Part shown: positions 9,173 through 17,259 of the stretch, piece after piece | Layout: each line of letters starts with the position of its first letter | Position numbering within the stretch: position 1 is the stretch's first letter | Assembly: GCA_002482775.1 (NCBI GenBank) | Contig: DLGQ01000002.1 | Location: forward strand, 26,211 to 90,210 | From: Flavobacteriales bacterium UBA7690 | GTDB lineage: Bacteria; Bacteroidota; Bacteroidia; Flavobacteriales_F; PHOS-HE28 | Length of the DNA stretch: 64,000 bases | Direction: 5' to 3' | The notes under the pieces: generated by a model | What the model was told of the DNA's origin: nothing | Database searches by the model: none | What the model saw: the letters and a program-made list of their open reading frames with translations, nothing else | Position numbers and translations under genes: made by a program

Positions 9173-9535
9173 ATGCCGCACCACGACATCACCGCCCCCG
9201 ATGATGTACGCCTTTTGATCGAGCGTTTCTACACACGCGTTCGGCCCGACCCGGTGATCGGTCACTTCTTCACGGAGCTGGACTGGGATCATCACATCCC
9301 GCACATCACCGCGTTCTGGAACATGGTGCTCTTCGGCGACCGCACGTTCCAAGGCGACCCGATGACGGCGCACAAGAAATTGAACGCCCGCCTGCCGATG
9401 CATCCCGATCATTTCGAGCATTGGGTGAAGCTCTTCCAAGCAACGGTTGATGAGCTGTTCACTGGTCCCAAAGCGGACGAAGCGAAACAGCGTGCGCAGA
9501 GCATCGCAGGCGTGATGATGCACAAAGTGCTTTGA
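9173..9535 (+). CDS. group III truncated haemoglobin
   Basis: At 120 residues this has the length and pattern of group III (P-type) truncated haemoglobins: RFYTRVRPDPVIGHFF near the N-terminus, then FWNMVLFG and the conserved helix region LPMHPDHFEHWVKLF, with histidines suited to haem iron binding. These small cytoplasmic globins bind O2 or NO and may act in redox or NO chemistry. GACCTTTA, a near match to the promoter element, ends four bases before the ATG. It converges with the LysM gene on the other strand, with about 90 bases between them. Confidence 0.87.
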   Translation: MPHHDITAPDDVRLLIERFYTRVRPDPVIGHFFTELDWDHHIPHITAFWNMVLFGDRTFQGDPMTAHKKLNARLPMHPDHFEHWVKLFQATVDELFTGPKADEAKQRAQSIAGVMMHKVL

Positions 9536-9629
9536 CGAATGGAGAACGTTCGACCGAAAATGGACGGGGATGAACGTTAACGGAGCCAAATGCCCCCTGT
9601 TCATGCACTTTCGTTCACGGTAGACGCAC

Positions 9630-10622
9630 TCACCTCCGAGGCTTCCGCAGGGCGATGTTCTGCCCGGCAGTCAGCTTCGCATCCTCACCAAGCCCGTTGT
9701 ACTTGGCCAGCTTAGCAAGTTTCACGCCGTAGTGTTGGCTAACGTCCCAGAGGCTTTCTCCGGCAACAGCGGTGTGTGTGCTCGCGGACTTGGCGGTGTT
9801 GCGTTTGGGCTGGATGTAGATGCGCTGCCCGGCTTCCAGCTTGGCGTCCTTATCCATGTCGTTCCAACGCGCGATCATGCCGTGGGTCATTTCCAGGTCG
9901 GCTGCCAGCTTGCGGAAGTCGTCGCCTTCTTTGGTGGTCACGTATTTGATCCGGCCCTCGAAGGTCTCCACGTTCCGGCCGGCGCTCCACGTGATCACAT
10001 CGCTCTCGCCGCCACGCTTTCCGGGTTTGCGGCCGCTCGTCTTGCCTGTTGAAGGCTTGTTCGCCGTACCAGTAGTTGCAGGCTTGGGCTTGTAGGTCAC
10101 ATCGATGCCCTTGTCCAGTTTGTGTAGTTCGTATCGGTCGATCAGCGCGATCAACTTGGTGGGGTAGTTCGGATCGGTAGCGTAACCGGCCTTCTTCAAC
10201 CCTTTGGCCCACCCTTCATAATCCGTCGGCTTCAGTTCGAAGAGCGAAGCATAACGCGGCTTCTGCAGGAATTTCGCGTGGTCATCATAGCTCTGCGCGG
10301 CATCCTTGTACTTGCGGAAACAGTCGTCCTTCTTGTCATCGTCGTGGTAGGTGCGGCCGCCGGTCCAATCGGGTGTGCATTTGATTCCGAAGTGGTTGTT
10401 GCCTTCGCGCGCCAGTTCACTGTTGCCGTTGCCGCTCTCCAGCAGGCCTTGGGCCAGAGTGATGCTCGCCGGGATACCGTGCTCTTTCATCTTCTTCACG
10501 GCCACTTCCTTCCACTCGCTGATGTACTCTTCCGCGGTGAACCGTTGTCCGGGCGGCTGGCCTTGGGCGTAAAGCGCCGTGGCGAGCATCGCAAAAAGGG
10601 GGAGGAAGAGGGTTTTGAACAT
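9630..10622 (-). CDS. glucosaminidase-domain protein with LysM repeats
   Basis: A 330-residue secreted cell-wall hydrolase. It has a signal peptide (MFKTLFLPLFAMLATALYAQ), then a glucosaminidase (FlgJ/LytG-like) domain at about 25-175 with the catalytic-helix motif TLAQGLLESGNGNSELA and NNHFGIKC. A basic linker follows, then two LysM-like modules, one near 215-275 and a clear one at 285-328 (TAVAGESLWDVSQHYGV...). It should cleave beta-N-acetylglucosaminyl bonds in peptidoglycan in the periplasm. AAGGAG lies about ten bases before the ATG, a strong ribosome-binding site. Confidence 0.9.
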   Translation of the reverse strand: MFKTLFLPLFAMLATALYAQGQPPGQRFTAEEYISEWKEVAVKKMKEHGIPASITLAQGLLESGNGNSELAREGNNHFGIKCTPDWTGGRTYHDDDKKDDCFRKYKDAAQSYDDHAKFLQKPRYASLFELKPTDYEGWAKGLKKAGYATDPNYPTKLIALIDRYELHKLDKGIDVTYKPKPATTGTANKPSTGKTSGRKPGKRGGESDVITWSAGRNVETFEGRIKYVTTKEGDDFRKLAADLEMTHGMIARWNDMDKDAKLEAGQRIYIQPKRNTAKSASTHTAVAGESLWDVSQHYGVKLAKLAKYNGLGEDAKLTAGQNIALRKPRR

Positions 10623-10667
10623 GTGAACAGTCTCCTTCGGGCCTGGTAAGCGGTCTTCGGGATAGTG

Positions 10668-10675
10668 CGAAACTA
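10668..10675 (-). promoter_or_regulatory. -7 promoter element of the LysM glucosaminidase gene
   Basis: On the minus strand TAGTTTCG (TAnnTTCG variant) lies 45 bases before the start codon. I see nothing else in 10623-10828 except the other gene's leader. Confidence 0.45.
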
Positions 10676-10828
10676 CTGGGGTTCAGAAGGGTTATGAACG
10701 ATCCATTCACCGAGAAACACACCGGTCGATGTGGAAATAACGTGCCGAACGGCTCCGCTCGCATATTCTTGTGACGGAAAGCTGGCCATGGGAGAACCAT
10801 TCCTGATCTTCCGGTGTTCTGCGAACGG

Positions 10829-11044
10829 ATGAACCAGCCCATTCCCCGGTATGAATACACAGCGGACCAACTTGCCCGTATGGACCGGCTGGGTTTGGCG
10901 CCGGGCGATTGTTACTTCACCGAGGAAGGTTACGTCGTCTTCACCGAGCAATACCATTTGAAGCGCGGGTATTGCTGCCAGAGCGGATGCAAACACTGCC
11001 CGTACGGATTCCACGAGAAGAAGGGGAAGGGAAGAACGGGCTGA
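10829..11044 (+). CDS. small Cys-rich DUF5522-type protein
   Basis: A 71-residue protein with the compact motif YCCQSGCKHCPYGF near its C-terminus. Its Cys and His residues could bind a metal. This motif and size match DUF5522-type proteins of the Bacteroidota; the family has no assigned function. An in-frame ATG five codons earlier is possible, but MNQPIPRYEY looks like the natural start. The product looks cytoplasmic, with no signal peptide. It lies just upstream of a T9SS cargo gene that has its own promoter-like element and ribosome-binding site. Confidence 0.75.
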   Translation: MNQPIPRYEYTADQLARMDRLGLAPGDCYFTEEGYVVFTEQYHLKRGYCCQSGCKHCPYGFHEKKGKGRTG

Positions 11045-11090
11045 AGCCGGTTTCGGAACATTGGCACTATCTTCACTGAAAGGAGTTCCA

Positions 11091-12596
11091 ATGCATTCAC
11101 TTTCAACCACACTTGCGTTGGTCCTCGGCTTGGTTGTGAACGCGCAGGATTGGGCCCTGATCAACCCGGCCTACCGCTACAACTACTCGGATGATGGCAC
11201 GGACACCATCAGCAACCAGATCCGGGTGATGCACATCGACACCTTGGGGCCGGATAGTTTCAGGTATGAGCTGAACAGGGTGGTCAAGTATATCGGTCCA
11301 CATGAACCTTCCTCGGCGAATTGTTTCAGTGAGATCGAGTACCGCTTGGATGAACCACAATTCATTGGTGGAAGTATCGTTGAGTTCGGCACGAGTTGGT
11401 GGTTGTTCGGGGAGGACACGGTAAGGGTGCTTCCGTTCCTTGGTCCAGGCGAGAGTTGGGACGCTTCCACAGGCACGACCGCCTCGGTCATTTCAGGTGC
11501 TTTCTACTCCGTGTTAGGGGAGTTGGACAGCGTGAAAACCATTGGGTTCAGCAATGGTCGTATGATCGAGGTAAGCAAACATCACGGGATTCTGGATCAC
11601 TCCAACAATGGGGCTCCGCACCGATTGATCGGGGTCCAAGGGGCAGTTGAGATCGGCGCGCACTATCCCAAGTTCGGGGACTTCTTCAACTACCAATCCG
11701 GTGATATCCTCGAATATCACGGCTCCTTCGGGTCTACTGACGGAATATGTTACACCACCGGTAGTTCTATAACCAGGTACGAGTTCCTTTCCCGAACGGA
11801 GGAGGGGACGATGATAGAGTATCAAGTCCAGCGCACTTTCAAACAGCAGGTCTTCAGCGAGCCCGTCTTTGGTTCGGGAGGAGGATGTCAGAGTGGATCA
11901 TATTCCAACCAAAGTGCAATTACCCTATCAATTGAGGATGACCACTGGATAGAGGCGAACTTTCTAGCCAACCGTTGGCTTGACAAAAGTTGGCCCGGAG
12001 CGTTCGCAGGGGTGTCGTGGGATGATCCATACCCGGGGCTATTCGCTACCAACGGTCATGGACCGGTCTGGCGGATCTCGAAGAACTCAACGGGCAGATA
12101 CGTATTTCATGGCGGATCGCCGATCACCGGCCTGGTCGAACCAAATTTCGAGAACATACCGGAGCGATGCCACTGGGATACGAGTCTTGCAGCATTTTAT
12201 GGACCTGATTACCTGAATCGCTATGTGGAGGGCATTGGACGGACCTTTGCCGGGTACCATGATTTTGAGCACGGCGAAACCGATTCTCTGTATGCCTATC
12301 GCATCGGCGAAGAACATTTCGGAACACTCACCCCCATAGATATCATTCTTGAAGTCTCCTCGATCCGGGGAGAAGAAAGAGGAGGATCGATTTGGCCGAA
12401 CCCTTCGAACGGCCACGTTGAAGTGAGGAAAGGCGAACCGGGCACGCTATACAGCATAATCGATACGCAAGGCCGCATTGTTCTTTCGGGAGTCCAACAG
12501 AACCCACAGCGGCTGGACCTACAGGCTTTGCCACCAGGAAGCTATAATCTCAAGCGTGAGGGCTTCGCCCCTGAACGTTTCATCATCCTCCGCTAG
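11091..12596 (+). CDS. secreted protein with type A T9SS sorting domain
   Basis: A 501-residue exported protein. It opens with a signal peptide ending near VVNAQD. The long middle part has no domain I recognise and is rich in Tyr, Trp and Gly. The last 75 residues form a T9SS C-terminal sorting domain (SIWPNPSNGHVEV, then the QGRIVLSG and LPPGSYNL strands). It should be exported through T9SS and processed at the cell surface by PorU. The start is set by AGGAG a few bases before ATG 11091 and a promoter-like TATCTTCA at 11069. Base composition in the middle is more AT-rich than its neighbours, so it may have been acquired or be evolving fast. Confidence 0.8.
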   Translation: MHSLSTTLALVLGLVVNAQDWALINPAYRYNYSDDGTDTISNQIRVMHIDTLGPDSFRYELNRVVKYIGPHEPSSANCFSEIEYRLDEPQFIGGSIVEFGTSWWLFGEDTVRVLPFLGPGESWDASTGTTASVISGAFYSVLGELDSVKTIGFSNGRMIEVSKHHGILDHSNNGAPHRLIGVQGAVEIGAHYPKFGDFFNYQSGDILEYHGSFGSTDGICYTTGSSITRYEFLSRTEEGTMIEYQVQRTFKQQVFSEPVFGSGGGCQSGSYSNQSAITLSIEDDHWIEANFLANRWLDKSWPGAFAGVSWDDPYPGLFATNGHGPVWRISKNSTGRYVFHGGSPITGLVEPNFENIPERCHWDTSLAAFYGPDYLNRYVEGIGRTFAGYHDFEHGETDSLYAYRIGEEHFGTLTPIDIILEVSSIRGEERGGSIWPNPSNGHVEVRKGEPGTLYSIIDTQGRIVLSGVQQNPQRLDLQALPPGSYNLKREGFAPERFIILR

Positions 12597-12624
12597 TTCG
12601 CCATTTCCCTCCGATCTTCGGGGC

Positions 12625-14670
12625 ATGGTAACCGCGACCGCCTCCGACCTCCAAGCCTTCCAGCATACCATCCACGAAGGCATCCCCGATGTTCTTCCTC
12701 CAGCTGGTACGCTACATGGGACCGTGAGCCACGCTCCCAAGCGCAAGGACATCCTCACGCCTGAAGAAAAGAAGCTGGCTTTGCGCAACGCGCTACGTTA
12801 CTTCCCCCAGAAGCAGCACGCTACCCTTGCTCCCGAATTCGTTCAGGAATTGAAGGAACATGGTCGCATCTACATGCACCGCCTACGTCCGGACCATGCG
12901 ATGTACGCAAGGCCCCTTGACCACTATCCCGCAAGGTGCACGCAAGCTGCCGCGATCATGCTGATGATCCAGAACAACCTGGACCCGGCCGTGGCGCAAC
13001 ACCCGCACGAGCTGATCACGTATGGCGGCAACGGTGCGGTGTTCCAGAACTGGGCGCAGTACCGGTTGGTGATGAAGTACTTGAGCGAGATGACCGATGA
13101 GCAGACGCTGGTGATGTACAGCGGGCATCCGTTGGGCCTGTTCCCCAGCAATAAGGAAGCGCCGCGCGTGGTGGTGACCAACGGCATGGTGATCCCCAAC
13201 TACAGCAAGCCGGACGATTGGGAACGCATGAACGCGCTGGGCGTTTCGCAGTACGGGCAAATGACGGCGGGTAGTTACATGTACATCGGCCCGCAGGGCA
13301 TCGTGCATGGCACCACGATCACGGTCTTGAATGCGTGTAGAATGCTACCTCAACCCCCAACCGCTTCTCCCGGGGAGAAGGGGAGCCTGAGGCTCTTCGT
13401 CACCTCCGGTCTTGGTGGCATGAGCGGTGCCCAACCGAAGGCCGGTAACATCGCGGGGGTCGTCACCATCTGCGCGGAAGTGAACAGCACGGCCGCGCAC
13501 AAACGCCAAAGCCAAGGCTGGGTGGATGAAGTGATCAGCGACGTGGACGCGTGCATCGATGCCGCGCAGGAATGGCAGAAGAAAGGCGAAGCGCACAGCA
13601 TCGCTTTCCTCGGCAACATCGTGGACCTGTGGGAACGGTTGGCTGCACGCAACATCAAGGTGGACCTCGGCAGCGATCAAACCAGCTTGCATAACCCGTG
13701 GGCTGGTGGATACTATCCCGTTGGCCTGAGCTACGAAGAGAGCAACGCGTTGATGGCGAACGATCCAGCAACCTTTCGAACGAAGGTGCAAGAGACCTTG
13801 CGCCGCCATGTGAAAGCGGTGAATACGCTCGCCGCACAAGGCATGTACTTCTTCGACTACGGCAATGCGTTCTTGCTGGAGAGCAAGCGCGCCGGAGCGG
13901 ATATCGGCGGGGAGAACGGAGCGGAATTCCGCTACCCCAGCTATGTGGAAGACATCATGGGTCCCATGTGCTTCGACCATGGTTTCGGTCCCTTCCGCTG
14001 GGTATGCGCGAGCGGCCACCCTAAGGATCTGGCCACCAGTGATCGCATCGCCGGTGATGTGTTGGAGGCCATGCTGAAGGAAGCACCCTCCGAGATCGCC
14101 CAACAGATCGCCGACAACCTGCATTGGATCCGAAGCGCGCATCAGAACAAGCTGGTGGTGGGCAGCCAGGCACGGATCCTTTATGCCGATGCCGTTGGTC
14201 GCATGCGCATCGCCGAAGCGTTCAACAACGCCATCAAGGACGGAAGGATCAGTGCTCCGATCATTCTTGGTCGCGACCACCACGATGTAAGCGGCACCGA
14301 CAGTCCGTACCGCGAGACGAGCAACATCCGCGACGGCTCGCGCTTCACGGCGGACATGGCCGTGCAGAACTTCGTAGGCGATGCCTTCCGCGGGGCCACA
14401 TGGATCAGCCTGCACAACGGAGGTGGCGTGGGTTGGGGCGAAGTGATCAACGGTGGTTTCGGCATGGTGCTCGATGGCAGTACCGACAGTGATCGCCGGT
14501 TGAAGAGCATGCTTCATTGGGACGTGAACAACGGCATCGCGCGCCGGGCTTGGGCACGCAACCCGAACGCGGTGTGGAGCATCGAGCAGGAGATGAAACG
14601 CACACCGCTATTGAAGGTGACCTTGCCGAATGAGGCGGAGGATGGGTTGATCGAGAAGGCGCTGGGATGA
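12625..14670 (+). CDS. hutU: urocanate hydratase (long form)
   Basis: A 681-residue urocanase, which converts urocanate to 4-imidazolone-5-propionate in histidine degradation using tightly bound NAD. Seen: ITYGGNGAVFQNWAQYRL, the NAD-domain VTSGLGGMSGAQPKAGN and HNGGGVGWGEVINGGFG. The length fits the long form common in Bacteroidota. Residues about 241-256 (LPQPPTASPGEKGSLR) are encoded by a REP-like palindrome inserted in frame just before the NAD-binding loop, where the family normally has a short connection. GATCTTCG four bases before the ATG resembles the promoter element. No other hut gene is in the window. Confidence 0.93.
   Translation: MVTATASDLQAFQHTIHEGIPDVLPPAGTLHGTVSHAPKRKDILTPEEKKLALRNALRYFPQKQHATLAPEFVQELKEHGRIYMHRLRPDHAMYARPLDHYPARCTQAAAIMLMIQNNLDPAVAQHPHELITYGGNGAVFQNWAQYRLVMKYLSEMTDEQTLVMYSGHPLGLFPSNKEAPRVVVTNGMVIPNYSKPDDWERMNALGVSQYGQMTAGSYMYIGPQGIVHGTTITVLNACRMLPQPPTASPGEKGSLRLFVTSGLGGMSGAQPKAGNIAGVVTICAEVNSTAAHKRQSQGWVDEVISDVDACIDAAQEWQKKGEAHSIAFLGNIVDLWERLAARNIKVDLGSDQTSLHNPWAGGYYPVGLSYEESNALMANDPATFRTKVQETLRRHVKAVNTLAAQGMYFFDYGNAFLLESKRAGADIGGENGAEFRYPSYVEDIMGPMCFDHGFGPFRWVCASGHPKDLATSDRIAGDVLEAMLKEAPSEIAQQIADNLHWIRSAHQNKLVVGSQARILYADAVGRMRIAEAFNNAIKDGRISAPIILGRDHHDVSGTDSPYRETSNIRDGSRFTADMAVQNFVGDAFRGATWISLHNGGGVGWGEVINGGFGMVLDGSTDSDRRLKSMLHWDVNNGIARRAWARNPNAVWSIEQEMKRTPLLKVTLPNEAEDGLIEKALG
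13347..13384. repeat. REP-like palindromic element inside hutU
   Basis: ACCTCAACCCCC is followed by CTTCTCC-CGG-GGAGAAG (13364-13380) and GGGG. The same element in opposite orientation lies between murF and the acyl-CoA dehydrogenase gene (46037-46071), sharing ACCTCA-N-CCCCC and the GAAGGG/CCCTTC dyad. Here it is translated in frame. Confidence 0.7.
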
Positions 14671-14774
14671 ACATGGACCAACATGACCAGCACCAGCTGA
14701 AGCTCATCGAAAATCAGCAGGAATAGACCCATCAAAAGTGAACAATTCAGGATGTGATGGATGGTGGGTCCTTG

Positions 14775-14827
14775 CGTTGGAGCCCATCCAACGTTCTGGT
14801 CGTAACTCATGTCTAACCGACCAGAAC
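14775..14827 (+). promoter_or_regulatory. two adjacent hairpins in the leader of the Cys-repeat gene
   Basis: CGTTGGA-gccca-TCCAACG (14775-14793) shares its last base with the next hairpin, GTTCTGGTCG-15 nt-CGACCAGAAC (14793-14827). Both stems pair perfectly (7 and 10 bp). The second ends 21 bases before the ATG at 14849. No T-tract follows, so leader regulation or an operator is more likely than termination of hutU. Confidence 0.6.
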
Positions 14828-14848
14828 AACATCCAAATTCACTCCCAC

Positions 14849-17110
14849 ATGAGACCAATACGCTTGTTACTCGCCACGCTCGTCATGGTGCTGGGGGTTA
14901 CTGGATCGAAAGCACAGTCCTTCACCTATGTGATCCAGGGGACTCTTGCACAATGCGCACCGGGCTCCACCGTGATCGTAGTAGACCTGTTCTCGGGAGC
15001 GACGGACACGATCACTGTGGAGAACGACTGCACGTTCGGCGCCGAGTTCACCACACAGCTACCTACTGGTCTGTGGGAATTCCAGACCAGTTGCGCCAAC
15101 GGAGCGAACCATACCGTGACCGTTGCGGCCGACCTGCAGGTTGACTCGACAACAGTAGAGGTGAATGTGACCCTGGCGTGCCCAGAGAACGTGGTGGATT
15201 GCAACGGTGTGCTCGGGGGATCGGCGTTGATCGGCACACCCTGCGACGACGGTGAGGATTCCACCTTGCTGGATAGCTGGCAGGCCGATTGTTCATGCGT
15301 GGGGATCGACTCTTCACTCATCGTCCTGGACTGCACGGGCATGCCCAATGGTCCTAACCAACCAGGGACACCTTGCATCGTGGATCCCGCGTTGCCCGTA
15401 CTTCCCATCGGCATCTGGAGCAACGATTGCCAGTGCATCGCCGATAGTACGTTCACGTTCACCGACTGTCTCGGCGTTGTGAATGGATCGAACCTTTCGG
15501 GTACACCCTGCGATGATGGCGAAGAGAACACGACCGTGGACCTGTGGGACGCTTCCTGCCAGTGTGTCGGCTACGACTTCACACAAGTGACCTACGATTG
15601 CCTGGGCATCGCGTTCGGCAACAACTTGCCTGGTACGCCCTGCATCACGGACCCGCTTCTCCCTGTTCTTCCGGTGGGTGTGTGGAGCGCCGATTGTGTG
15701 TGCATCGCCGACACGGCCGTGGTCACGCTGTTTGATTGCCTCGGTATCCCCAACGGTCCCAACACAGCCGGCAGCGCATGTGACGATGGTTCGACCTCGA
15801 CCGTCAACGACATCTGGTATCCCGGCTGCTTCTGCGCAGGCACGGATACCACGACGATAACGGATTGCCTGGGTGAGCCCAACGGCCCGAACAATCCCGG
15901 CGCACCGTGCTATGATCCGAATTCACCCTTCGACTTAGGCTATTGGGACTTGAACTGCATTTGCGTGATCGACACCATGGCCAACCCCGTGGATTGTCTG
16001 GGCATTCCCGGTGGGCCGAACATGCCCGGCCTCCCATGCAGCTTGCTCCCCGATAGCTCGAACACCGTGGTAGGGATCTGGGGACCGAATTGTATCTGCT
16101 ACGCGAACACCTTCGATTGCCTCGGCACCCCTGGTGGTGGCGCACTGCCCGGAACGGACTGCACGAGCATCGCACAGGATGGCACGATCCACGCCGGTAT
16201 CTGGGGCCTTGATTGCTTCTGCTACGGCGACAGCATCAACTACGTGACGGACTGCCTTGGTCAACCGAATGGGCAGAACCTGCCCGGTACCCCTTGCATC
16301 GTTGACGGATCCTTCCCGGTGCTCCCCATCGGCATCTGGAGCGCGGACTGCCTATGCATAGCTGACTCCACCTCGACCTACATCGATTGCCTCGGCATCG
16401 AGAACGGACCCAACACGATCGGCTCCGTATGCGACACGGGGAACCCGAACGTACTAGGATATTGGAACAGTGCATGCCAGTGCGAAGCGTACACGATGCC
16501 ACCTTGCACCGCGGGTTTCATCGTGACACCGGGTATCGTGGACACCACGGGAAGCGGACCCGTTCAGTTGTGGATCTGGAACACCAGCTATGGTGGAACC
16601 GGAAGCTACACCTACGCATGGGACTTCGGCGATGGCAGCACGTCCAACGACTCCTGGCCGAAGCACGACTATGAGGACTTCGGTCCATACCTGCTGTGCC
16701 TGACGATCACCGATGGTGCCGGATGCACGAGCACCTATTGCGATACACTGGCGGTGGATGAGAACGGCCTGTTCCGAGACCGCACAGCCGGGTTCTCTGT
16801 GCGGGTGATGGCGGGTGAAGCACCCACCGGCATGGATGAATCCACAACCCGCGGATCCGAGCTGAGCCTTTGGCCGAATCCGGCGTCTGACCGCGTAAGC
16901 ATCACGTTCGACCAGGCCACTTCAGGAGCGGTAAGCATCCGCGTGATCGACGTGGATGGACGTGTGGTGGCCGAGGAGCAGCGAAGTATTGCCGGAGGAA
17001 ATGTCCGGATCGACCTCGCCACCGACAGTTGGCCCACAGGGGTCTACCTCGTGCGTATCCAGAGCGGCGAAGCCCTGCTGACCGGACGACTGGTGAAGAC
17101 CGCCCGATAA
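14849..17110 (+). CDS. T9SS-exported protein with ten Cys-rich repeats and a PKD domain
   Basis: A 753-residue surface protein. It has a signal peptide (MRPIRLLLATLVMVLG... to about 24) and one beta domain to about 115. Residues 117-552 hold ten repeats of about 44 residues of the form DCLG-x-NGPN-x-PGTPC...W...C-x-C. A PKD domain follows (WDFGDGSTS, about 585-590), then a T9SS sorting domain (LWPNPASDRVSI... to the end). Each repeat has about four Cys, suggesting disulfide-stapled modules on the cell surface. The PKD region resembles the downstream gene, so the two are probably paralogues. An upstream in-frame start would be translated through the hairpins and lacks a signal sequence, so I rejected it. 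An adhesin or structural role is inferred. Confidence 0.85.
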   Translation: MRPIRLLLATLVMVLGVTGSKAQSFTYVIQGTLAQCAPGSTVIVVDLFSGATDTITVENDCTFGAEFTTQLPTGLWEFQTSCANGANHTVTVAADLQVDSTTVEVNVTLACPENVVDCNGVLGGSALIGTPCDDGEDSTLLDSWQADCSCVGIDSSLIVLDCTGMPNGPNQPGTPCIVDPALPVLPIGIWSNDCQCIADSTFTFTDCLGVVNGSNLSGTPCDDGEENTTVDLWDASCQCVGYDFTQVTYDCLGIAFGNNLPGTPCITDPLLPVLPVGVWSADCVCIADTAVVTLFDCLGIPNGPNTAGSACDDGSTSTVNDIWYPGCFCAGTDTTTITDCLGEPNGPNNPGAPCYDPNSPFDLGYWDLNCICVIDTMANPVDCLGIPGGPNMPGLPCSLLPDSSNTVVGIWGPNCICYANTFDCLGTPGGGALPGTDCTSIAQDGTIHAGIWGLDCFCYGDSINYVTDCLGQPNGQNLPGTPCIVDGSFPVLPIGIWSADCLCIADSTSTYIDCLGIENGPNTIGSVCDTGNPNVLGYWNSACQCEAYTMPPCTAGFIVTPGIVDTTGSGPVQLWIWNTSYGGTGSYTYAWDFGDGSTSNDSWPKHDYEDFGPYLLCLTITDGAGCTSTYCDTLAVDENGLFRDRTAGFSVRVMAGEAPTGMDESTTRGSELSLWPNPASDRVSITFDQATSGAVSIRVIDVDGRVVAEEQRSIAGGNVRIDLATDSWPTGVYLVRIQSGEALLTGRLVKTAR
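15197..16504 (+). repeat. ten tandem coding repeats, about 131 nt each
   Basis: The copies start with DCNG, DCTG or DCLG codons. Two sub-types alternate at first: CDDG-containing copies (1, 3, 5) and copies with LPVLPIGIW or LPVLPVGVW (2, 4, 9). This suggests duplication of two-repeat units followed by divergence of copies 6-8 and 10. Confidence 0.85.
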
Positions 17111-17130
17111 GAACCGGTCATTCAAGGAAC

Positions 17131-17165
17131 GAGGCGTACCGGTCTGGTGTGCCTCGTCCTATTTT
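17131..17165 (+). terminator. intrinsic terminator after the Cys-repeat gene
   Basis: GAGGCGTACC-GGTCT-GGTGTGCCTC forms a 10-bp stem (two G-T pairs), followed by GTCCTATTTTG. Confidence 0.75.
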
Positions 17166-17259
17166 GAGGGCTATGACCAAATAAAAGACCTAGGCTACCC
17201 AACCCCGGAGCAATACGCAGCGTGAATGGTATTGAACCGCGAACTACAACCACACCTCC

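Noticed and set aside
13345..14517. 390-codon minus-strand open frame
   Set aside because: Antisense to hutU; no motif and typical GC-rich shadow composition.
15197..16504. CRISPR-like array
   Set aside because: The periodicity comes from protein repeats; units are coding, diverged and without short identical repeats and spacers.
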